Both the position numbers and the translations under genes were made by a program. Below are positions 7,756 through 16,201 of a stretch of 37,346 bases of DNA, one piece after another. Each line of letters opens with the position of its first letter. The first letter of the stretch is position 1. The stretch is from an uncultured Gammaproteobacteria bacterium (GTDB taxonomy: Bacteria > Pseudomonadota > Gammaproteobacteria > Eutrophobiales > Eutrophobiaceae), in NCBI GenBank assembly GCA_958295485.1, contig CATQGX010000004.1, positions 1 to 37,346 on the forward strand. Reading direction: 5' to 3'. Below the pieces are notes generated by a model that had not been told where the DNA came from, did no database searches, and was given only the letters and a program-made list of their open reading frames with translations.

Positions 7756-9075
7756 TCAGGCCGCCATCACAACAGGTTGTTTTTCAGACATCCAGGTTAC
7801 CGTAGGATTCACAGATTCCGGCTCATCAAAGACGCACCAGTCGTTTACGGCCATCCGGCCGGGATGGAACAGATCCCATCCGGGATTCCTGATCATCTCG
7901 ATTACCGCCCTGTACGGATGGATGCCGTTTTTGCGGCAGATCGCCGTAAACGTGAGCAGGCGGGAGAACACCTCGCGCCCCCCGGGTGTGGTGATATGGT
8001 AGCGCACATTCCTCTGTACCACGATATTGTCCCGTATGGCAAGCTCCGCCGGGTTGTTGTGCGGCAGCATTTTACGGAATGCCAGATACGTGAACATGTA
8101 CGAAATGGCGTTGGTCAGGTGGGTCTTTAGCTTGCCGTCCGGAAATGTGGACAGTATCTCACGGACCTCCCGGATCAGGCAGGTCGTGGCGAACGGATCC
8201 TGGGTCTCCTTCAGCTTGATCCGGTGGTAAAACCGCTTGAGCGTCTCATACCTGGCCGTGTCGTCGGGTCCGCCGTCGACGGCCACCGCCTTCGCCCTGG
8301 CCAGCATGTGCCGCCAGCACCGTTGCAGATACCGGAAATGGACCTGGTACGCCCTGAGACCGTCCGCAACCACCGCCTTGTCAAGCAGCCATCCGAAGTG
8401 TTCCTGCAATACGGCGACGGCCCGGCTCGGGGCGAAAACCACCCAGATGGCCGTCGATATTACGGCGACCCAGACGTATCCGGTCCTGCCGGCCACGCCC
8501 TTTTTGAACCCGGTCTCGTCCATGTCAGAACTTGAAAATGTGCACGGGTGTAGGCGTCAAGCATGCCCGGAAATTCGTCCCCGGGACGCCAGACCGGCAC
8601 ATTTTCAAGTTCTGATGTGGACGAACAGGGACCTGATGAATTCCTTCCTGATGAGATCCATCTGCCTGTTCAGCGAGGCGGCTACCGCCCTGCGCGCGTT
8701 GGATATTGCAGAGGCGGAAACGTCCAGATCGAAGATTGAGGCGAGGAGACGCCTGATCTTCTTGTAGGTCAACCTGCCGTCAAAATATTCCGTGATAATC
8801 CCCAGCAGCCTGGGACCGAGGGCAGTTCCGGGAATGAACGGCATCGGGATCTTCGCGTCCGGGTTGGCGATCCTCATGGTGGTAAGCGCCTTGTTGACGG
8901 ACTCGCCCTTTTCGCACATGAACGCAAGTGCCGCCGCCATCTTCTGCAACCCGTACATCGCATTGTATCTGTCCGACAGGTCCAGCGGGAGCATGGCGAG
9001 CAGCCCACACAAGGCTTTAAATGCTTTTTTTGCAAACAGAGGTTGGCCTTCCGGTTCGCCATTATTCGTATACAC
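7756..9075 (-). pseudogene. IS66-type transposase split by a MITE
   Basis: The reading frame is intact on both sides of an 89-bp MITE. The upstream part starts MYTNNGEPEG and ends IRSLFVH; the downstream part continues MDETGFKKGVAGRTGYVWVAV. Deleting 8526-8614 plus one ATGT target copy joins LFVH to MDETG in frame and gives about 408 residues. IS66 (TnpC) hallmarks are the catalytic HMDETGF, ADGLRAY, CWRHMLAR, and the C-terminal NNPAELAIRDNIVVQRNVRYH with TFTAICRKNGIHPY. The inserted MITE brings an in-frame TGA at 8605-8607, so translation stops before the catalytic domain. No accessory tnpA/tnpB is seen. It is shorter than the usual 500 residues of TnpC because the N-terminal zinc/leucine-zipper part is missing. 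Confidence 0.9.
8522..8618. mobile_element. 89-bp MITE with 4-bp target duplication
   Basis: The element occupies 8526-8614. Its 18-bp terminal repeats are perfect: CAGAACTTGAAAATGTGC on the left and GCACATTTTCAAGTTCTG on the right. ATGT flanks it on both sides (8522-8525 and 8615-8618), and excision with one ATGT restores the IS66 frame exactly. It resembles 3684-3773 in core sequence, and its ends match the tail of repeat R2. Non-coding; it must have moved in trans. Confidence 0.95.
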
Positions 9076-9100
9076 ACTGGCTGATCGGAAAGCCGCCTAT

Positions 9101-9204
9101 TAACCACCTGTGTCTAAAAAAAACAGTCTATATGCCAAGCTCAATCCCACTTATTTCGGTCGTTCGTGCCCGCAGTCGAGAGAGAGCACATTTTCAAGTT
9201 TTGA
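9101..9204. repeat. 104-bp direct repeat R2, copy 2
   Basis: This is the partner of 6480-6584, from TAACCACCTGTGTC to CAAGTTTTGA. It lies between the 5' end of the IS66-type transposase and the 3' end of the Avs-like gene. The end GCACATTTTCAAGTTTTG matches the MITE terminal repeat with one change. As the 5' flank of the transposase, it may be the right end of that IS. Confidence 0.85.
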
Positions 9205-9277
9205 TGTGCATACGCTGGTATTTTGGTAAAATAGCAGAGTACACTAGATCTGCCGGAATGTCAAACCAACATGGCGA

Positions 9278-12200
9278 TCAGTTGCGCATGCTGTCTTCTA
9301 ATCGGCCTTGCAGGACACACGAATGTGGCTTTTCCAGATCTGCCAGCAGGTCCACCAAAAATGAGAATTTTGCGAGATTGTCGTCGTCTTTGACGAGTTT
9401 CTTTCCATGCATTTCCCACGTATCCCGCAGCAAAACATCAAACCTGGACATGATTTTGGATTTTTGGAGAAAATCCCTTCGATTGGGTACATCTTTGAGT
9501 ATGGCATACAACCAAGCCAATCCATGTCCAGACATCAGTTCCAACCCTATCGAGTCCAGCATCCTAATCAAGCTTGGGAAATACATGTTGTCCATTCCAA
9601 ACCTGTCACACCACATCTGGATCACCGGCACGTGCTTCTCTAACCACCCTTTGTGCACATCTCTACATTGGTAGCCTGTTTGGGGATAGTCAAATATCAA
9701 CAATCTTATGGAGTCATTGGAACCGTGGCGTTTTAGCTCATCTGACCTGACAAGATTTGTGCACCATTTGTGCCACAATTCTTGACCCCGCTCGGTCCCA
9801 TCATCCGAACATACTAGCAACATTTGCTGAAGAAACGCCTCTAGCATATCTGGAGCATTTTTCCAACTCTCAAGTATTTTTTTTGATGCGCTTGTGGCAT
9901 ATTCGTCATTACCGTACAAAATAAACCCCACAAGCGTCCTGAACAATGGATCATTCCATCGATAGTTAAATTTCCATTTGTGGCCTATGTTACGACTCTG
10001 TACTTTTAGGTATGCGCTAATTGTAAAATCCAAAAGATCATCCATGAGGGACAAAATGCCAGATGTGCCTTTGAGTCCGGACAGCTTTTTACCATCAGGC
10101 ATCGCCAGAATCACTGAAATCAGGATGTACCAACGTATAGTCTGGGGATCACAGCCGGATATGGATCTCTTTCCAGTTACCGTTTTGATCAAGTCTATAG
10201 AATATTGCAAGATGAGTTTTGGTTCGGCGTCCCACAGGATCCCTATGTTGGAGAAGAGGCAGTTTCTCACCTCGTAGACTGGATGTTGGGAGAATGCCCT
10301 CATTATATTTTTGAGGTATTTCTTTTTTGTTCTAAGATACAAACAGGGCAGACTCTTTGCCGCTGCCCTGTTAGACACAGTTGAGTCTACAGAATAAGAA
10401 GGTTCCTGAACCTTTATTACGGATTCTGCAGTTATTTTTGTTGTGCACCACTCAATCAGATTTTGTTCTACTACCATATCCCATTTCCACACTACCAAAG
10501 CCGCGGCCAAATTTGTAACAAAATCAACTGCATACGGGTTTGGTATTTTTTGGGTTATGTTGTCCAGTTTTTGTGCATGAGCGATCATGTCGTGAATTAA
10601 CTGATCGGATCCAGCATTTCCAGATTCTAGGAATTGAGATGCTTGTAGACAAAAATGCCTTATCTCGTCTTGATCCGCACGTTTATCCTCGCGCATACGA
10701 GCTTCCTTTGTGAGGTGAGTCTGTAGATCAACTACCCATCCTACACCATCATCGCTTTTTATTTTTGTATAATTGTGTATGTCTGCATACAGTGTCCATT
10801 GTCGGCACAGGCTTTTGACCTTTACTAGATCTGTTCCACTACAAAAATCGGTAGCAACAAAACCCAATCGCCTGAAATATCGAGGTGGGTTTTCTTCAAA
10901 TTTCTTTATGGATCCAACCAGCCTGTCTTTTAACACATGATCTCCAGATAACAGTACAACAGAGGCCATGTTGGAGAATAGTCGTTTTCTATGTGGTTGC
11001 GAGGATAGTTTTTGATAAAATTGTTTTATGGCATCGCGTTCCGCGAGTAGTGTCACGTTCAGGGTAATTTGTTGCTTATATTTTTCATATGCAAGTCTGT
11101 GTTCCTCCATCATCCAGTACACTGGATTTTCAAGAATTGGTACGATTATGGAAGGATCTGTCTTGGAAGCGTTTGCCAACATGGCCGAACAGCATACCCC
11201 TACAACTGCAACACAGTTGGTTTTGGACAGGATTGTCGTAACCAATTCTTTGAGATCTCCTCCGTTCTTAATAGACTCGTCTAGCCATTTTTCCAGTGCC
11301 ATCAGGGCACAACAAACCGTCTGCGATCCCGTGCTGGGAAACCTGTACCAGCGATAAACCCGATTGTCTCCCCATACGTTGAACGTCTTTCCTGCCAGTT
11401 TTAGGGTGTGAATGACGGGGACTGATTCACGTTCCATGACTCGCCATGCCAACATGGAGTGGTTTACTATTCTGTGGATCAGCTCCATGCCTTTGTCAGG
11501 ATGTATCTTGAGAAACACATAGAATGGATTCTGTTCGGGAAGGGACGCCACCACAAAATGATCTCTAATGCCCAGATTGTCTAGATCACTCCATCTAGAC
11601 TCGGCGGATTTTGGGCTACTGCATAAGAAAAAGATCATGAGATCTATAAAGTCGTCTGGTAGATTACGACATATTGAAAACCATCCATTTTTCTCAAATA
11701 TTACTGAATCAATCAGATGGCTCACAGAGGATTGAAATATGGCATGGGTGTGGAGGAAGGCACGTACTTTATCAGGAATCACGTCCGAACCAAAGAGTAC
11801 GGACAAGATCAGATTGTCACGGAATTCTTCTATCATGTCATACGGTACCGGTTCGTCTGATCCTCTGCATGACAGATATACAGAACACAGATCTAGACAT
11901 GTTTCAGCCACCTGTCGAGTAATTGAGCCGCGTTCACCGTCCTGTTTCATCCACATCAAAAACACCTTTGATACCTCCAACAGCACGGATCCCTTAATGT
12001 TTCTAAGATCTCCAATGATCGATAGGAGTACCGGCTCCCACTTCGCGAGAATTGGCACTTTAAAGTACTGTAGAGTCTGAACGTTGTCCCTACCCATTCC
12101 TAGTGACTCCATACGATCACAGTCATTGTAAACACATTTTGTTCGCAATATCATGAGGAATTTTGTCAAAATCTCACTCCTGTCGTGTAGCAGATCCGAC

Positions 12201-14203
12201 AAGAGATCAAACGTTGTATCAAACGTGGGTGCAAGCATGGGTGTTGCAATCCACTCGGTCTCCCATCTGGGAGATGCAGATCCGTTTCGTATCAGATCTA
12301 GGCTAGACATCCATGTTTTTGCATCCCGTTTTACATCCAGTAGATACTGGCTCAAGAGCCTGAATGCCGCCGCTAGGCGGGGCGAGTCCGACCTGTCCTG
12401 TATCCTTCCAAACAGATCTGCAAGCTCGCCTTCCATCAAAAACGCCCATGCCATGTCCTCCACATAGTCATGGGCAAACATCAACCGAGATCCTTCCCTG
12501 CGCAGGATACGATCCTGTAATAGCCCGCCCACGACGCCAGGATCTATACCTTGTTCTGTGATCTTGACAGGCTTGCACAGGATCGTGCGTTCGGCGACCC
12601 TGAGGACAAGCTGTTCCCTTGCCATATCTTCAGTGCCATTACAGATCATGCGCGACCAAAAGATTCTAGCAAACTGACTTTCAGATCGGATCTGTTTTAG
12701 CGTGTCACGATCGGTGGGAAATGCTGGATGTATGATCAGATCTAGTATTCCGGGGCGTGAGAAGAGGTCTTTTAGGTCACGGTTGGACAACAGGTGTTCC
12801 AGATGAGCCCACCTGTCCAGCAGGGATCCAGTTTCCTGCTCGGACAAGCCCGACACGGTTACAGGGGTCAGGATGCCGTTTTGGGGCCATGAACTCGTTT
12901 CCATATCGGGAGACGCGCCATCATGTCCAGGCGGCCTCTCGGAGCAGAGTATCTTCCAGCGTAGCAACTTGTTGGATTTTGCGATCCTTTCATTGTGGGC
13001 TTTTACCCTTGATATAATCTCGCTTATGATCTCACGCTTGCCCGGATCGGTTGCATGTTCTAGTCCGTCTATGAAGATGTATCTATCGCGGTTCTTATAC
13101 GACTCCAAAATGCTTGAAAAGTCGCCCGCAACGCCGATCTTGCGCAAAAAACTTTGCAGGCTGTTGCCTTCCAAGCGTTCTACTTTGAAAAACATACAGT
13201 TTTTGTTACTAGAACCGTCACGCGCAAGCATTTTGAGCAGGACGGACTTGCCCACAAGCGGCTCTCCACGTATTACCACCATCTCGTTTTTTGACAGATG
13301 TGCCTGGATCTCTTGTAATTCGGAGCGACGCTCAAACTTGACACGGCAAGCTATTGTGCCACGAATGGAATCAAGGCAACTTTGGGCATGCCGGTCCAAA
13401 GTATCAATGTCCCGACTAAAGTTTGGATCAGGCCCGATCTCAAACTCCGTACACATCGACAGTAACCCATGACGGGTTATGTTTCCTCCAGACGGATTAT
13501 ATTTAGCCACTATGTCTAAAAGATGCTTAAATAGCATCTTGGATTTGATACCGTCATTTGCCGTTACGGTCATTAGAGTATTGTGTGCGGCAGTCCTGCT
13601 TCCTCCAGATTCATCCAGATCAAGATAAAACACGTTAAAACACTTTAGGAACCCATACAATTCGTCTAATGTGGGATGGCTTCCTTTTGCTTTTGCTATT
13701 TGTTTCTCAATGTTGTTCAAGAATCTTTTTTGTTTACGCGGAAGCTTGTTACGTTTCTCATCAAAATCCTGTGCGTGTGCGGAACGGCGTACAGAATTTA
13801 GGAAACGTTGAATATCTATATCGTTCATATTTGAAGGCATTCCAGCCACTATCCCAAACCTGTCTTTGTCACGGTTAAAACCACTCGGTGCCTTACCGTT
13901 GAAAGTATTCCAGCAATCTTGCATTATGCGCGAAAAGTCATTGTTGCCGTCAGTAAGCCGTAAGCGGGATTTTATCTGTAAGACGAGTTTTTGCTGTTCA
14001 CCACCATGTCCATCATATATGATTGTGAGATCATCAAGTATATCCCTGTAAGATTGCTGAAATCCCACCTCTTTTACCCTTTCATTTAATCCCGGAGGGC
14101 TTTGTCCAGAGAGCAAGAATGCGAGATACATGACCCCCACCCTTTGTTCAAAGTCAGTTCCTCCGCCGCCGGTAACATAGGGAGTATATGGGTTATCAAC
14201 CAT
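9278..14203 (-). CDS. Avs-like STAND NTPase with Cap4/DUF4297-like nuclease domain
   Basis: This 1,641-residue protein has three parts. The N-terminus (about 1-230) resembles the Cap4/DUF4297 PD-(D/E)XK nuclease: GGGGTDFEQRVGVMYLAFLL, then D57/D58 (ILDDLTIIYDG) and the Q-x-K motif (LVLQIKSR, 74-81). A STAND-type NTPase follows, with Walker A GEPLVGKS at 313-320, Walker B YIFIDGLEHA near 375-384, a sensor Arg (ILCSERPPG) and a winged-helix end containing FAHDYVEDMAWAF. The last 1,000 or so residues are helical, without known motifs, as in the sensor part of antiviral STAND (Avs) proteins. In that family, binding of a phage protein triggers oligomerisation and DNA cleavage. The gene is AT-richer than the neighbourhood, has a TATA box 24 bases upstream, and is intact. 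The trigger cannot be predicted from the sequence. Confidence 0.82.
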   Translation of the reverse strand: MVDNPYTPYVTGGGGTDFEQRVGVMYLAFLLSGQSPPGLNERVKEVGFQQSYRDILDDLTIIYDGHGGEQQKLVLQIKSRLRLTDGNNDFSRIMQDCWNTFNGKAPSGFNRDKDRFGIVAGMPSNMNDIDIQRFLNSVRRSAHAQDFDEKRNKLPRKQKRFLNNIEKQIAKAKGSHPTLDELYGFLKCFNVFYLDLDESGGSRTAAHNTLMTVTANDGIKSKMLFKHLLDIVAKYNPSGGNITRHGLLSMCTEFEIGPDPNFSRDIDTLDRHAQSCLDSIRGTIACRVKFERRSELQEIQAHLSKNEMVVIRGEPLVGKSVLLKMLARDGSSNKNCMFFKVERLEGNSLQSFLRKIGVAGDFSSILESYKNRDRYIFIDGLEHATDPGKREIISEIISRVKAHNERIAKSNKLLRWKILCSERPPGHDGASPDMETSSWPQNGILTPVTVSGLSEQETGSLLDRWAHLEHLLSNRDLKDLFSRPGILDLIIHPAFPTDRDTLKQIRSESQFARIFWSRMICNGTEDMAREQLVLRVAERTILCKPVKITEQGIDPGVVGGLLQDRILRREGSRLMFAHDYVEDMAWAFLMEGELADLFGRIQDRSDSPRLAAAFRLLSQYLLDVKRDAKTWMSSLDLIRNGSASPRWETEWIATPMLAPTFDTTFDLLSDLLHDRSEILTKFLMILRTKCVYNDCDRMESLGMGRDNVQTLQYFKVPILAKWEPVLLSIIGDLRNIKGSVLLEVSKVFLMWMKQDGERGSITRQVAETCLDLCSVYLSCRGSDEPVPYDMIEEFRDNLILSVLFGSDVIPDKVRAFLHTHAIFQSSVSHLIDSVIFEKNGWFSICRNLPDDFIDLMIFFLCSSPKSAESRWSDLDNLGIRDHFVVASLPEQNPFYVFLKIHPDKGMELIHRIVNHSMLAWRVMERESVPVIHTLKLAGKTFNVWGDNRVYRWYRFPSTGSQTVCCALMALEKWLDESIKNGGDLKELVTTILSKTNCVAVVGVCCSAMLANASKTDPSIIVPILENPVYWMMEEHRLAYEKYKQQITLNVTLLAERDAIKQFYQKLSSQPHRKRLFSNMASVVLLSGDHVLKDRLVGSIKKFEENPPRYFRRLGFVATDFCSGTDLVKVKSLCRQWTLYADIHNYTKIKSDDGVGWVVDLQTHLTKEARMREDKRADQDEIRHFCLQASQFLESGNAGSDQLIHDMIAHAQKLDNITQKIPNPYAVDFVTNLAAALVVWKWDMVVEQNLIEWCTTKITAESVIKVQEPSYSVDSTVSNRAAAKSLPCLYLRTKKKYLKNIMRAFSQHPVYEVRNCLFSNIGILWDAEPKLILQYSIDLIKTVTGKRSISGCDPQTIRWYILISVILAMPDGKKLSGLKGTSGILSLMDDLLDFTISAYLKVQSRNIGHKWKFNYRWNDPLFRTLVGFILYGNDEYATSASKKILESWKNAPDMLEAFLQQMLLVCSDDGTERGQELWHKWCTNLVRSDELKRHGSNDSIRLLIFDYPQTGYQCRDVHKGWLEKHVPVIQMWCDRFGMDNMYFPSLIRMLDSIGLELMSGHGLAWLYAILKDVPNRRDFLQKSKIMSRFDVLLRDTWEMHGKKLVKDDDNLAKFSFLVDLLADLEKPHSCVLQGRLEDSMRN

Positions 14204-14226
14204 TGACTAAGATCGGACATTCTTCA

Positions 14227-14234
14227 TATTAAAT
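14227..14234 (-). promoter_or_regulatory. TATA-like box of the Avs-like gene
   Basis: ATTTAATA on the minus strand lies 24-31 bases before the ATG at 14203, matching leaderless spacing. Just beyond it, ACTGTA and TACAGT around a T-run form a short hairpin (14246-14264) that may mark the end of the neighbouring dead IS. Confidence 0.45.
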
Positions 14235-14289
14235 TATTCGCTATACTGTAGTTTTTTTACAGTTTAGGTAGTTGTTGAAGCCTGATGAC

Positions 14290-15554
14290 ATGTCGACTCT
14301 GTCGTGGCGCATACCTATTGTCAGTACGCGGAATTGTTCCGGCCCCGGCGACGGCTCCGGTCCTGCGGCGGCCCGGGGGGAACCGTATACCAAGAGCCGT
14401 CTTTTGGCGGCCTTGGCCAGTTCACCTGCCACAACCAACAGCGTAAGATCCCCCTCCCCTGCATCCAATACCTCCCTCCTGTTGCGTTCGATGACCCACA
14501 TGTTGTATACAAAGACCGAGGCGAAAAACACCGGCGGGCGAATGCCCCGGCTCAAGCCGGTGGTCCTGGCGCGTACCTGCTTCATCTGCCCGTATCTGGT
14601 CTCGATCCCCCCCCCCCTCCTCCGGCAATCTGCCGGCACGCCGATCAGAATCTCGTCTGCCGGGCCGGATACGGGCAGGCCGGTGGCAAAGGCCACGTAC
14701 CGGTCCAGCACGGACCTTTCCTCGTTTTTGTGGCAAACCGACGGGATGATCACCGGGTTGAACGACGCCACCCGACCCGGGCCGTTCCCGCTGGTAAAGC
14801 CGTGCACGCAGCCTCCGGCGGCCGGCCGGCCCCGTGTGCGAGCGGTATGGCCCTCTGCACCCCCGGGTTTTTGACCGTGGGCATCGGGAACATTCTGCCC
14901 GTGCGGTACATCTCCCGCATGATCTCCGCCGAATAAAACTCGCGGTCCGGCAGGAAAGGCCGGATCATGATGAGTACACCGTCCAAGTTTTGCGTGAATT
15001 TACGCACGAAATCGACGTCAGAATCGCCCCGTGTCAGCGGAAGATGCCCGAGTACCGCGTTGATGTTGGCGGCTACCGCCCGTGCCGTGGTATATCCTCA
15101 CTCGACCCTGCCGGTCCCGTCCTTGAACCTGGGGCAGACCGGATACGGCATGCCGCCCCCGTCGTGCCGGGATACCACGTGCCTGTTGATCGCCGCCATG
15201 ATGGGGCCGCGGCGGGCAATGCCTTTTTTTTTGGCCGCCGACACCGTCTTGATCATAGTCCTCTCGCAGATATGCCTCACGCCCTCCGGGCTTGCGGTCC
15301 TTATCCCGTCCCGGAACCGCCCGGCGGCGGGCATCTTTGTGCGGTCGTCGAAAACCTGGACCGCCTCGTTGGCCGTGATGCCCGATCTGCACATCTCTGC
15401 GAGTATGGCCACGAACTCGTCCGGCCCGTACAGGCCGTTGTAGCGGGACGAAAACACAATGTCCGACCCGGAGATGGTAGTCGGTTGCCAAGGTATTACG
15501 CACCCTTTTGCCCACGTCGATCCGGTGTTCTTGCCCGCCTTTTTGCTTAGTCAC
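14290..15554 (-). pseudogene. Full-length fossil of a DDE transposase (DREFYS type)
   Basis: Joined minus-strand frames give an almost complete transposase: MTKQKGGQEHRIDVGKRVRN, SSRYNGLYGPDEFVAILAEM, AAINRHVVSRHDGGGMPYP, the catalytic core IMIRPFLPDREFYSAEIMREM, then MPTVKNPGVQRAI, CHKNEERSVLDRYVAFATGLP and the Glu motif GIETRYGQMKQVRARTTG followed by VFVYNMWVIERNRR. Stops and frameshifts separate the pieces; one break coincides with a run of eleven C at 14607-14617 next to the Glu motif. The first catalytic Asp appears changed to Asn (AINRH). The pattern is that of the IS4/ISH-like DDE superfamily; exact family not assigned. Related fragments lie at 4017-4527 and 18404-19222. Confidence 0.8.
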
Positions 15555-16063
15555 GATAAGGCGGGTAGGAGTACCTTGTAATTAGACCGACGGGATCGAA
15601 ATTTGTTCAGATCTTGGGCAGATCATCTTGATCCGGCGCCTGCCTGGGGCTGGAAAAAACACAATTCCGCGTACTGGTACTGAGCAACATGCCGCACGAT
15701 ACCCTGGAAAAATCCCGCCCGCACCCCGCTCCACATGCCCCCCCTTACACGCGATCCGCATGGTCAAGGGAGTCGATACGGCCGATCATGTGTCTGGAAG
15801 CGGCGGCGCACGGCCGTGTTGGAGGGGGGAATCTGAATGGGTTCTGGATCATCGCTTTGCAAGTTTTGCGGTGGCCGGGATTCACAGGCAGGCAGGCAAC
15901 ACGGCAAAAAACCGGTAATGAACAACTCTGGTCTAAACCGCGCTATTTTCTGCACTAAAGAACGGGGGGTCGGGCATTGTGGCTGGGCCGACACGCCTGT
16001 TTTTAACCGGCTTTGCGAGGACGAGGAGGCAAACCACGCCCAACAGGCTAATCTGGACATACA
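15555..16063. other. Gene-free region
   Basis: Open frames here overlap on both strands and have no domain or plausible start. One short piece (MVKGVDTADHV, plus strand near 15760) looks protein-like and may be transposase debris. Nothing else is recognised. Confidence 0.4.
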
Positions 16064-16073
16064 CTATAAATTA
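16064..16073 (+). promoter_or_regulatory. Possible TATA box of the OLD-like gene
   Basis: CTATAAATTA is a good archaeal TATA match. The TTG start at 16202 lies about 130 bases downstream, so this would imply a leader of about 100 nt. Confidence 0.35.
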
Positions 16074-16201
16074 TGATTGTTGCCAGCATACGTGCAATTG
16101 ATCCAGATTACCACCGGGCACGATTCAGGCCAAATCCGTACGCCAGGATATGGATCCGGACATCGATACACGGTGTACAAGGAAACTAGAGGACGAAGAC
16201 A

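Noticed and set aside
6480..9204. Integron-like cassette array, because a ~105-bp repeat follows two genes
   Set aside because: The repeats show no attC-like dyad and no integron integrase is seen. The shared end with the MITEs explains them better.
15760..15900. piggyBac-like motif GVDTADH in a plus-strand frame
   Set aside because: A single short match with no other piggyBac block nearby; chance or debris.
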